From Symbiodinium microadriaticum (lineage: Eukaryota > Sar > Dinophyceae > Suessiales > Symbiodiniaceae), in assembly GCA_001939145.1 (NCBI GenBank), contig LSRX01000797.1:239067-303066 (forward strand): 64,000 nt of DNA, given 5' to 3'. The notes under the pieces were generated by a model. The model was not told the origin of the DNA. It saw nothing but the letters and a program-made list of their open reading frames with translations, and did not search any database. Position 1 is the first letter of the stretch, and each line of letters opens with the position of its first letter. Positions 53,431 to 63,600 of this stretch are shown here, in pieces. The position numbers were made by a program, and so were the translations under genes.

Positions 53431-54235
53431 TATACCAGCAGCATCAGCATGATCATGGGAATCATTCAGAACCTGGTCATCATCAGATCACAATCTCACA
53501 ACTGCACGAGTTAAGACGCGGGCAGGTGCATTTGTATGCTCGCCTTTTCGACAGGTCCAAGAGACCTCGAGGACGGCATTCTCCTCTCTGCCCGGGGCGC
53601 TCCCGAGCAATCGAGCGCAAAGTGATCTCAGCCCTTTCGCGCCAAAGAAAGAGCGGGGCCCAGCCGGCCCGGGTTGCGTTTCGAACACTTCCGACACCGC
53701 CGCCATTTGCCCGGCAGAGGGAATCTGACTTCATTCCAAGCTTTCCGTTGCTTTTTGTTGCCCTTCATCCTTGCTCCCCGAGGGCACCCCAATCGCTCGG
53801 TGATGCAGCATGGCGTGTGGTCGCGGTTTAACTGCCGAGGCTCACCAGCATACATGCGCTTGCAGCAGATGTGCGAACAGAAATCCGCAGCATGGCGCAG
53901 AAGTGTAGCAGAGCCGCAGCCAACAGCTCAATTTCAGTGGGATTGCTGCGGCAACCGTAAGCCTTAGATCATTAACGTCCAATGCTATGTATGGACCTCG
54001 GCCACACACACACAGGGTCCGAATAACTCAACAAACACAGGTTTAAAGCTCTTGATCCAAGCGTGCAGCTCTAGAACGGCTCTCATGGCGAACAATGGTG
54101 CCTCCACGCAGCCAGGGTTTGCTCCTGGCCCTGTGCATGACATGCGCCTCAGCACACAGGCAGTGGGCCCAGTCCGAACTGAGCCTGCGAGTTGGGTCTT
54201 GCATTACCAGCGATAGTTTCGGTAGATGCTCGTCG

Positions 54236-54304
54236 TATATATATATATATATACATACATACATAAACATATGTACACACATACACATACACATACACAT
54301 ACAC

Positions 54305-54336
<32 letters not shown>

Positions 54337-54356
54337 ATATATATACACACATACAA
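54236..54356. repeat. (TA)n/(CATA)n microsatellite
   Basis: TA, CATA and ACACAT units about 360 bases upstream of EF2. Confidence 0.9.
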
Positions 54357-54630
54357 GTTGTACAAGTTCTGAATGCATTGCAACAGCTTTGCAAAGGAAT
54401 CGTTGTGGAATCCACTTGGCAGCAACCACAATCCACTCCCGACCCACTCTGCTTTCACCCGCGGAAGGTCAGGGTTCATACTCGTAGCCTGTCGGAAGCT
54501 GTGAACTCCAAGCGCTGCGCCTTCCGTTGCCTTCGGCACCTTGAGGTTCTAATGTAATGCAGAAGATGACTAACGATAACATGAACTATTGGAGCAGTGA
54601 GAACATCAGCACTGGCAAGAAGCGCGCACA

Positions 54631-54654
54631 CCGGAGCCAGAGTCTTTGCTCGAG
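54631..54654 (+). promoter_or_regulatory. Possible relic of the dinoflagellate spliced leader
   Basis: CCGGAGCCA then GAG then TCTTTGCTCGAG aligns to the 21-base conserved part of the DinoSL (CCGTAGCCATTTTGGCTCAAG) at 17 of 21 positions with a 3-base insertion. It lies 62 bases upstream of the EF2 ATG. A relic SL in the genome would mean the gene was copied from a trans-spliced mRNA. The match is imperfect and may be chance. Confidence 0.3.
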
Positions 54655-54716
54655 TCAGCTTCGTTGCGAGGATTTGGTGCCCACGGGCCCAAGGGCCCGG
54701 ATAGGGTTCTTGTCCG

Positions 54717-57230
54717 ATGCCGCAGTTCTCAGTGGAGCAGGTGCGCGGCATCATGGACAAGAGTGAGAGCATCCGATCCATGAGTGTCATCGCCCATGTG
54801 GACCATGGAAAGACCACTCTTGCAGACTCCTTGCTTTCCAGAGCCGGCATCATCGCAACCAAGTCAGCTGGGGATGCCAAGTTCATGCAGGGGAGGAAGG
54901 ATGAGCAGGAGCGCGGCGTGACGATCAAGAGCACTGGAGTCACTCTATTCTTCGAGCACGATTGTGAAGATGGGGCAGGGCCCCAGCCCCACCTCATCAA
55001 TCTCATTGACTCCCCGGGTCATGTGGACTTCTCTTCGGAAGTGACCGCAGCGCTGCGCATCACCGACGGGGCCATTGTGGTCGTGGATTACATCGAGGGC
55101 TGCGCCGTCCAGACGGAGACAGTGCTCCGGCAGGCGCTCCAAGAACGGGTGAAGCCATGCCTTTTCGTCAACAAGGTGGACCGCTGAATCCTAGAGATGC
55201 AGATGGAAGTTGAGGAGATCTACTGTCGCTTCCGCAGCGCCATCGAGAACGTGAATGTCATCATTGCGACGTACAGCGATCCTTCCATGGGAAGCTTGCA
55301 GATGGACCCTGCGATCGGAAACGTGGCCTTCGGCAGCGGTCTGCATGGCTGGGGCTTCAGCATCGAGCGCTTCGCCAAGATCTATGCCCAAAAGATGGGC
55401 GTGAATAAGGCGAAGATGATGGAGCATCTATGGGGCGACTGGTACTACTATCCCAAGCGGAAAGTCTGGACCACCGCCTCACAGCCGGAAGATCTGAAGG
55501 AGCCCCTGCAGCGGGCCTTCTGCCAGTACATCATGGGCCCCATCAATCAGCTGATTCGTGCCATCATGGATCAAGACACCGACAAGTATGAAAAGATGAT
55601 GGAGTCTTTAGGAATCGTGCTGAAAGGTGAGGACAGGGAGCTGAAAGGAAAGCCGCTCATGAAGCATGTGATGCAGACCTGGATCAATGCAGCGGACTCT
55701 CTGCTTGCCATGATCGTCACACAGCTACCGTCGCCGAAGGTTGCACAGCGCTACCGAGTGGAGACCTTGTACGAGGGCCCGATGGATGACGCAGCAGCGA
55801 ACGGCATCCGGACATGCGATCCGTCAGCTCCACTGATGCTGTATGTATCCAAGATGGTCCCTGCCACGGACAAAAGCCGATTCTATGCCTTTGGCCGTGT
55901 CTTCTCTGGAACCGTGGCCTCGGGGCAGAAGGTTCGAATTCAGGGTTCCCACTACAAGCCCGGCTCGAAGGAGGACCTGCACGTGAAGAACATACAGCGC
56001 ACAGTGCTGATGATGGGCCGGACGACGGAAGCCATCGCGGACGTGCCCTGTGGCAACACCGTGGCGCTGGTAGGCGTGGACCAGTACATCCTCAAGTCCG
56101 GCACCATCACCACCCTGGAAGATGCCCACAACTTCGCCGACATGAAATACAGCGTGTCTCCGGTGGTGAAGGTGGCAGTGAAGGAGAAGGACAGCAGGGA
56201 TCTCCCGAAGCTGGTCGAGGGACTCAAGAAGCTGTCCAAGTCTGACCAGCTGGTCGTCTGCTCCGTCGACGAGAGCGGGGAGCACGTGATCGCCGGCTGT
56301 GGTGAACTGCACGTGGAGATTTGCCTCAAAGACCTTCGAGAGGAGTTTGCTCAGTGCGACTTCACGGTGTCAGACCCAGTAGTCTCGTACCGGGAAACGG
56401 TGTCAGCCCCCTCCAAGCATGTGTGCCTGGCGAAGTCGCCCAATCGGCTGAATCGTTTGTACGTTGCAGCAGAACCCTTGGCCGAAGAAGTCGTGCGTGC
56501 CGTCGAGGATGGCACAGCCGGGCCATACGCAGATGCGAAGGAGAAGACCAAGATCTTGACTCAATTTGGATGGGACAAGCAGGTGGCTCAGTCCAAGATC
56601 TGGTGCTATGGTCCCTCTGGCGACGGCCCCAACATCTTCGTGGACACCACGATAGCGGCGCAGTACTTGGGCGAGGTCAAAGATCATGTGGTGAATGCCT
56701 TCCAGTGGGTCACGAAAGAGGGTCCTCTGTGTGAAGAGAGCCTGCGGGGTGTCCGCTTCAACCTCTCAGAGGTCCTCCTCCACTCCGACAAGGTTCACCG
56801 TGGGGCAGGACAGATCATGCCGGCCACGAGGCGCTGCTGCTTTGCCTCCGAGTTGACCGGTTCGCCTACGCTGCAAGAGCCAGTCTTCTTGGTGGACATC
56901 ACGACCCCGAAGGATGTCCTTAGTGGTGTCTACAGCTGCATGTCTCTTCGGCGAGGCTGCATCTTCGAGGAGAATCCGCGTGAGGGCACGCCACTGGTCC
57001 AGGTCAAGGCATACCTGCCGGTGTCGGAATCGTTTGGCTTCGTCGCCGCACTGCGCCAGGCGACCAGCGGCCAGGCATTCCCACAGTATGTCTTCGACCA
57101 CTGGGAAAGCCTGCCAGGCAACTGCCTCGAGAAGGGCAGCAAGATGGAGGAGCTGGTCCTGGGCATCCGTAAGCGGAAGAGCCTGAAAGTGGAGATGCCG
57201 TCTTTGACGGACTACCTTGACAAGCTGTAG
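54717..57230 (+). CDS. EEF2: Elongation factor 2 (837 codons) with one in-frame UGA
   Basis: EF2 is the GTPase that translocates tRNA and mRNA on the cytosolic ribosome. From ATG 54717 the product has the usual start (residues 1-34), P-loop AHVDHGKT 26-33, switch [14 protein letters not shown] 61-73, DSPGHVDF, and the G4 motif NKVD ending at residue 155. Codon 157 (55185-55187) is TGA, exactly where other EF2s have a small residue before the I/L-L-E motif. The frame then runs uninterrupted to the canonical C-terminus (DYLDKL) and TAG at 57228-57230. The diphthamide histidine is H694 in HRGAGQ. The length equals the family norm of about 840 and there are no introns. The eEF2-kinase threonines of FTDT are replaced by FMQG (56-59). 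The UGA may be a recent nonsense mutation, a sequencing error, readthrough, selenocysteine or an edited site. Many conserved positions differ from typical EF2, so it is probably a diverged paralogue. Confidence 0.93.
55185..55187 (+). other. In-frame TGA inside EF2
   Basis: TGA followed by ATC CTA GAG. The reading frame is the same before and after, so no frameshift accompanies it. It is one base from TGC (Cys), TGG (Trp) or CGA (Arg). Confidence 0.95.
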
Positions 57231-58770
57231 GAGCAGATCAGGCACGAGCATCCAATTCAGACATCTGACCGGGTCTGGCTATGCCTTTTCCCCCAAGTCT
57301 TGCCAAGCTTGTTGTATCGAGTCTGCCCACGACATGCCAGGTCCGGTTTCGGATGTCCTGTACAGACTCTTTGGGTGGCCATCTTATTTTGAGTATCTCG
57401 AGGCCTCCGTCAATGTACAGTGTGTAGCCTTCCTGGCCGGATCGGTGCGTTGCATTCTGCGGCGCAGAAACACCTGCTTGCTCCCATGTCTCGGCACCCA
57501 GAGCCCTGAAGTTCCCAGTATTCAGCCTTTTGCAGTTAAGCTAAACCTCCTCTCTGGATGTGTAGGCAGTGTAGGTCCACGTTGCAAGACTGCACCTCCC
57601 CCGTGAGACTTGTCCAGTGCGTTGCAATCGTAGCTACTGCTGCACCGCCTAGCTGTCAGTATTGTTATTTCAACCTTGCCACATTCAGACTATCACTAGC
57701 TTACATTAAATGTTGTGGTTCGTTGCGAACCGAAGAGCATCGACAGATAGGACGACCTATTGGCGCATAAGAGCCTGCATGCCACAAAGAGTCGTACACG
57801 TGGGTCCATAGATGGAACCTTGATGAGTGTGCTGGCTCGAGGGACCAGGGCAGTTATCGCCTGAGTTTGTAAGAAACTGCCTGTTACGTTGCATGCATTC
57901 CCTGCAGGCTTCCCTCGACGTCTAAGTCCCTGTTAGCATGGATATCAGATCAACCGCTCGCAGGGCTACGTGCGGAAGTCCAGGATACTCCCAGCACACC
58001 CCAAACTCCAAGCTTGGCCACCAGTAGATGCCGTAGCTTTGCCGCTTTGCCCCTGCCCCTGCACACCACCGCCATGGCAGGCTTGCTTGAAGTCATAGAG
58101 GTCATGCAGTGGAGTATTTACGGTCATGTTGACTGCTCGTTTCTGGTCTGATTCCAAGCTGTCAGTCATCGTGATTTTTATTACCGCCCGAGTTCGAGAA
58201 CATGACTTGGATCCTGACCCATTTGTGCAGAACCGCTAGGTTGCTGGAGTAGCCGGGCTCCAGTCTCAAGCGACGGACGAGTCTATGCCGTCCTTTAGAC
58301 TGTAGACTGTGTTCGTCCAACAGCTGCTGGATGAAGAGCATGCAATGCTGTTTGCAACTTGAGCGAAACCGGAAGTGTTTTTGCGATGCGGTACCGAAAT
58401 TTTACAAAGACACTTGCAGGGGAGCGCAGTGGAGTGCCTTTCATAACGAGCAATATCTCGCGACGTCGAGAGCATTTGCAGGGCTGGCAGACAGGAATCG
58501 GAACGCAGAAAGGATCGTTGCTGTTGTTGCGCGTACTATCATCCTTGTCATATTTTCTATAGTCCCTATCAAGATCACGACTATTAATGACAATAGTACT
58601 GCCCCTTACTTTGTCATTGTCTGAGACCCCGAGACCCCGGCACCACCCCGGCAGGTGCCGGCGCTCTTGTGGAGAAGGACCGACACCTCGGGTTCGGCGA
58701 ACCTTGCTCGGAGCTTCTAAACACAATCCAGGACCCGAAACGGAAACCAAGCGACCCCCAGCTCCCACAG
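57231..58770. other. EF2 downstream region, no assignable gene
   Basis: No poly(A) tract or target-site duplication is obvious after the EF2 stop. Short open frames only. I could not identify a SECIS-like element by eye. Confidence 0.5.
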
Positions 58771-58997
58771 CCGGCCAGTGCTGGGAAGGGCGCCGAAGGA
58801 AAGCGGAGTAAATCTTGGAACCCTACCCCTCACCGCTTACCAGCAGATACTTGTGGGTGTTGAAGTGCTTCCTTTTTCCCCTCAATGCTTTCAGACTATT
58901 GACCGCTGCCGACGAAGCTCGCAGAGCTGGAAGAGTTCACCATTTCGGGATGCAAGGCTTCGCTTGGATAAGTTAACGACATATATCCGAAAGGGTC

Positions 58998-59224
58998 ATG
59001 CTGCTACTCCACCAGTGCAGCTCTCTGCAGGGAGCTCCTTACCGAGAGGTCAATCAAACAACTACATTAAAGGCTCCCGGCCTCCCAGCTCCATCGAAAC
59101 CTTATCGGGGACTGGACTCCCATCTTCCTATCAATGGAAGCTTGCTGCAGGAGGCCGAGCAAGCGTTGGACATCTCGCAGATCGACCCTCGCATTCTGCA
59201 GGCACGCGAGAAGATCCGCAGTGT
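58998..59224 (+). CDS. Candidate exon of an unknown protein
   Basis: A frame reads GLDSHLPINGSLLQEAEQAL then DISQIDPRILQAREKIR. It has a charged, helical, protein-like composition and could end near 59219 before TGTACC. The same frame stays open far downstream (to 59936) through repetitive DNA that does not look coding. No family recognised. Confidence 0.3.
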
Positions 59225-59427
59225 ACCATGCCCTCATTGCCACAGGCATGCATCCAGTCTGTGCAAGCTTGTTCGTCCCTGCTTGTCTTTTTTTGTTCTG
59301 TCTCAGCTGAGGTGCGCCACAATGTACAAGCCGTGCCTTTATGCATGCATGCATGCAAACGGGAGATATTGTGTACGGGGCGGGCTCCTGCTTTCAGCGC
59401 ATCTCTTCGGCAGCGCACCCATGGCCC

Positions 59428-59640
59428 AACTTGCCAGTGACAACGGCCATGCCACCGGCGCATCCTTCGGCCGGAGCATTCATGGCCCAACCATGATGAC
59501 GTGCATGTTACCAGGGTATCCGTTTGCCAGACCAGCAGAGCTTCCATGCCCTAAACATGACAATGCCCATGCCACCAGTAGGCACAATTGCCCAGAGCAT
59601 CCATGCGCACACATGACGAGGTCCATGAACCGTGGAACCA
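59428..59640. repeat. Imperfect tandem duplication
   Basis: A segment near 59434-59500 (GACAACGGCCATGCCACC) recurs near 59560-59620 (GACAATGCCCATGCCACC) with similar downstream AGCATNCATG, about 120 bases apart. Confidence 0.55.
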
Positions 59641-60060
59641 TTTGTGTTGAAGCTTCTCAAAGCTTCACGAACGCAAGCCTTCAAAACCGGCGCATCGACA
59701 CACTCAGAGCCGCAAATTCATCAACAGCTCTAGGCCTGTCGCGAGGATTCCCAGCTTCCAAGATCCGATCATCGCAGTTGCCCCGAGTCTTGGCACTTCC
59801 CAAGTCGTACAGTAGACATGCCTTCAAAGGCCCCTCGCAGACCAGCACTTCTGACATGCATTCACGTGTACGCACACATTACCACGTGTGTGTCTGTGTG
59901 TCTGTGTGTGTGTTGTGGCGTGTTGCATATGAATGAAGTATGAAGCAGCAGAAAGCAGTCAAGAATAAGCAGTCTCCAAGACTCCAAGACACACTTTAGC
60001 CCACCGTGCCAGAAAGCCCATCTCGGCACTCAACTCCGAAGCATTCGCGTATTCCTGCGG

Positions 60061-60273
60061 ATGCCAGGTAGAGGAGTTTGTCGACAAGTTGCGGAAGAAG
60101 GCAGCAGGGGAGCTGAGATGCGGCCCGCCTTCCCCGATGTTCTTTCCATGTCACTGCAAGTCCGGCATGGGAGCGATTGGCATCAGAAGTTCCCTGTGAC
60201 ACATCCGAGCTTGCAGGTGCTCATGTGGGAAGTTGCGGCTTGGCAGTACCAAGAGCTGCTGTGCAAAACGGAA
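60061..60273 (+). CDS. Candidate exon ending at a canonical donor
   Basis: The frame FPDVLSMSLQVRHGSDWHQK, then LQVLMWEVAAWQYQELLCKTE, ends exactly at GAA|GTAAGTTG (donor 60274). An overlapping plus frame (VEEFVDKLRKKAAGELRC near 60071-60122) is also protein-like and may be a separate exon. It is probably part of the same unidentified gene as the frames at 60.3 and 61.2-62.0 kb. Confidence 0.35.
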
Positions 60274-60306
60274 GTAAGTTGCTGAGAACCAGTGTAGCCA
60301 GCAACC

Positions 60307-60546
60307 GTGTTTTGCTGCTGTGCCGTACGTGCAGATCCGGTGCTGAGCTTGATCACACATGCATTGGGCAGTTTGAAGTTTGTGATGGGTGCAGGAGTTG
60401 GTATCCTAATATTTTGCCAAGCGCTAATAGCAGTCGAAGCATTCAGAGGGAAGGGGAAGGAGGGGCTTTGGCCTCAGATGTTTGGACGTGGAGCATGTCT
60501 CTGGAAGCATCGAGCATGTTGGTCAGCGGTTCCCGACTGTACGTAG
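60307..60546 (+). CDS. Candidate exon with membrane segment
   Basis: An open frame with a hydrophobic run LGSLKFVMGAGVGILIFCQA followed by LIAVEAFRGKGKEG. It fits a membrane-spanning exon. Acceptor and donor not determined. Confidence 0.3.
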   Translation: MFCCCAVRADPVLSLITHALGSLKFVMGAGVGILIFCQALIAVEAFRGKGKEGLWPQMFGRGACLWKHRACWSAVPDCT

Positions 60547-61169
60547 ATGGGTGCAAACGGAACTCCTGCAAAGTATGTGTACACGACGCATTCATATTCA
60601 ATTTGCCGCATGCAGCAACCTCTCCGTGTGCTGCTCACTGGTTATGGCCTGAGTCAGTACCATCTTCGGGAATCACGTGTTCCAACTCTGTCTGGGCTTC
60701 GGGAACCTTGTGACCCGAAAGTAGCAACATGCTTACAAGGCGCCCGGGATGCTTCCGGCCAAACGGCAAAAGTGGTGTACGAAGTGTCTATGAATTAATG
60801 ACCAGGTGGGCGGCGCGCGAGAGGGTGGCGTCGTCGTCAGGGAGGGGGCAAGTCGCATGACTGCAAACAGTTGTGGTTGGACAGCAAGGTTCATTGAAGC
60901 AGATATTACACGAAGTGGCTTCCGAACATCATCCATCGGAGTTCTATTCACACGGCAGGACACCCCTGGTTGATCCTTTCTCTCCTTCCCTGAGATGTGC
61001 GGAGCGTCGGGTTCAGCCTTCTGTCTAAAGGTCAGTCACCGCCAGGGTCCGAAGAGTAGGCTGTAAGGGGGGACCATGACAAGACCAAAGCGTTCCGTCA
61101 GTCCATGCTTGAGGCTTGCAATCTCCAGAGCAGCTCGGAGAAACTCCGCCAGTGTGGCAGTTTGCTCAT

Positions 61170-61757
61170 ATGCTGGTTGCACCAAGCATCTGTGAGACTC
61201 TCGTGAGAATGGTGCAGAGATCCATGCACTACGTCGCAAGCAGCTATGCGCCGAGGCTGCGCCAACGTCTCGCGACTGGCTCGATCGTCCGCGAAATTGC
61301 GGAAAAGGGCGACCGGCTCTGCACTTCGGCTGCACCGGATGTCATTTTCGATCATGCTGGACGGAAAGTTCAGACATCTGATAGCGCCGCCTCGATGTTT
61401 GCAATGGAATGCTTGCGAGTACACACAGGGACCTTTCTTGTTTCTGCGGGTTTGATATTTTCCGCCTGTCTTTTCTGTCTCTATACTGTGAACATCCTGA
61501 GCTGTATGTTACGTTGGACAGCCAAACGGATCGACAACGATGACGAGCGGCTTTCAGCCGTGCCGGTGAGGAACCAACAGTCCTCGCCAAATCTCAGAAC
61601 CCTCGCCTTTCGAAACCCGCGGATTCCCCTTACCAAAACGCCTGAGAGGCTATCAGCTTCTCTCCGGCTTTGGACCACCTGCAGGCATCGGATTGAGCTT
61701 TTGTGGTTGGCTGGACTTCGGTGCATAGTGGGCTGCAGAGTAGTCTTAAATGTCTGA
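61170..61757 (+). CDS. Hypothetical membrane protein segment (195 codons)
   Basis: From ATG 61170 the frame encodes a helical charged part (LVRMVQRSMHYVASSYAPRL), a single long hydrophobic span (TGTFLVSAGLIFSACLFCLY) and a basic Ser/Arg-rich tail. It is the longest non-repetitive, non-LINE, non-EF2 frame in the last 10 kb. It may be one large exon or contain an intron. No family is recognised. The minus strand also has shorter frames here. Confidence 0.4.
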   Translation: MLVAPSICETLVRMVQRSMHYVASSYAPRLRQRLATGSIVREIAEKGDRLCTSAAPDVIFDHAGRKVQTSDSAASMFAMECLRVHTGTFLVSAGLIFSACLFCLYTVNILSCMLRWTAKRIDNDDERLSAVPVRNQQSSPNLRTLAFRNPRIPLTKTPERLSASLRLWTTCRHRIELLWLAGLRCIVGCRVVLNV

Positions 61758-61980
61758 CTCGCTGCCACGAGTCTGGAGATGTGAGCTTGCGGAAGAAGTC
61801 CAAAACAAGGGATTCACTGGTGTTCTGTGCAGACCTCGACATACCATTGAAGATCCGGCGGAAGTGTTTGCCAACGGGTCTGATCTCTACATCGTAGGTC
61901 CACAAGAGCCAAAAGAGGGCTCATTACCTAATCCAAAGCAACGTTTGAGAAGCCTGGAAAGCTTCTTGATGCGACATTGA
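61750..61980 (+). CDS. Candidate last exon (76 codons)
   Basis: A compact charged frame (VWRCELAEEVQNKGFTGVL, later DLYIVGPQEPKEG) ending at TGA. It overlaps the preceding frame by 8 bases in another phase, as expected if an intron or a frame change separates them. Family unknown. Confidence 0.35.
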   Translation: MSDSLPRVWRCELAEEVQNKGFTGVLCRPRHTIEDPAEVFANGSDLYIVGPQEPKEGSLPNPKQRLRSLESFLMRH

Positions 61981-62496
61981 CCTGCGCAGGCTGGGTTAGC
62001 ATCAAGGCCAGCTGGCTTGCTTCCTTTTGGCGCTTGGAGCTCCGCCGGTCTGCGAGTTTTTAGGAAGTTAGGCTTGAGGTTGTATAGGGTTTAGAGTTAG
62101 GGTCTGAGGCAGAATGCATAGGTAGCTGCCATGAGTGCCTCAGCAGTGTGCAAGAGCAAATGCTTGGCAACCTCACAGTCACAGTCCTCAAGCACTTGCA
62201 CGCATGAGGAAGTCGAAGCAGGGTCCAGGTGGCCTCAGCCCCAACATGCCTTTGGTCTTAAGCCCCGGCAGGATTCTGCAAGAGAAGCTGCTGTCTTGAA
62301 TCGCTTCATCAGCCTTGCGGGTACCATCCTTTGCTTCATGTGCTTAGGGGGGCTTCAATGAAGCCTCGGCTATGCAGCTTTCGAAAGTCTTGCTCGGGGC
62401 TCCGAACCACCATACAATCTCCCTAATTCAAGTTCGTTGTAACTATATAGTGTAGCGACATCGACAATTACAGGGTGTCTGAGCTCTTCCTGCTCT

Positions 62497-62511
62497 GGGG
62501 GGGGGGGGGGG
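62497..62511. repeat. Poly(G) run of 15
   Basis: Homopolymer G15, a typical place for sequencing error. Confidence 0.95.
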
Positions 62512-63361
62512 AAAGGTGGACGGCACAGCTCATGCTTCTTGTTCCTGAGTTGCAAAAGCTCTAGAAGCTATAGTCCTTCACCCTGCAAGGGCCGGCAAAA
62601 TGCATTTTCCTGGCAACCTCCGTAAGAAACAGAAAATATATACTGGCACCAGGCATACTTCGTGTGCACTTGACACCTGCAACGGAACACTTGACGCCGC
62701 AGATGTTGCAAATGCATGTAAAGTGTTCTCTGGGCAGGTGAGGCGAACAGAGATGCTGGCGTCAGTGTCGAAGCAGCTCAGCTGACAGTAATCCACGGCT
62801 AACAGCATATCTCTGAAACCCTTCTCAACAAGTAAAGGGTACTAGTGCCGTGCCATCGCAGGGAGCCATGAGGCCCCATTCCCTGCGCCAAGAATCTGAA
62901 TTAGGAGTTTAAGGGTGCGGCCACACTAAGGCTCATGTGCAAAAGATTTTTTTCTAGGTCCACCAAGCGCCGGGCAAGCCAGCTAAGCGGAACACGAGAG
63001 AAGCCTTCACACGGCCTAAACCCACAGAATCCGGAGGTCTACTCCAGGGCCACAAGCTTGGCACATGTAAAGATCGATCTCCAGAGGTCAGGAATCCAAA
63101 CTTCGGGGCTGTAGCACCCCGAAGCCCGACAGCAAAAGCTCCGAAGCCCGCAAATCTCAAATCCCAAGACAGAAAAATCGGAATTTCCGAACTGAAAGCC
63201 TGAGCCCGAATTCCGATACCTCCGCATGAGCCCAAGCCCTAGAAGGAAATGGATGAACAAGGGGACACACACGCGAATAAGATGAATTAGTGACGAGAAA
63301 CAATGACTACGGGCAGCACAAGAAGTTTGCACACAGCAGAACTTCAGACATACAATAACAT

Positions 63362-63600
63362 CACGAACTGCATGCATGCATGTATGTATGTATGCATGGA
63401 TGTATGTATGTATGCATGCATGCATGCATGCATGTATGTATGTATGTATGTATGTATGTATTAGGTAGGTTTGTTTGTCTGTCTGTCGATCCGTCTGTCT
63501 GCATGGCTGGCTGGCTGTCTGGCTGTCTGTCTGTCTATATGCATGCATGTATGTATGTATGTATGTATGTATGTATGCATGTACGTATGTGTGAAAATAA
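63362..63600. repeat. (ATGC)/(ATGT)/(CTGT)n tetranucleotide arrays
   Basis: Alternating TGCA, TGTA and GTCT/GGCT units, including self-complementary ATGC runs at about 63408-63435. Frames on both strands here are repeat artefacts. The tail of the window from 63730 holds no recognised gene and ends in C8. Confidence 0.95.

Noticed and set aside
54945-57251. Minus-strand ORFs opposite EF2 (for example 161 and 162 codons)
   Set aside because: Shadows of the GC-rich EF2 coding strand.
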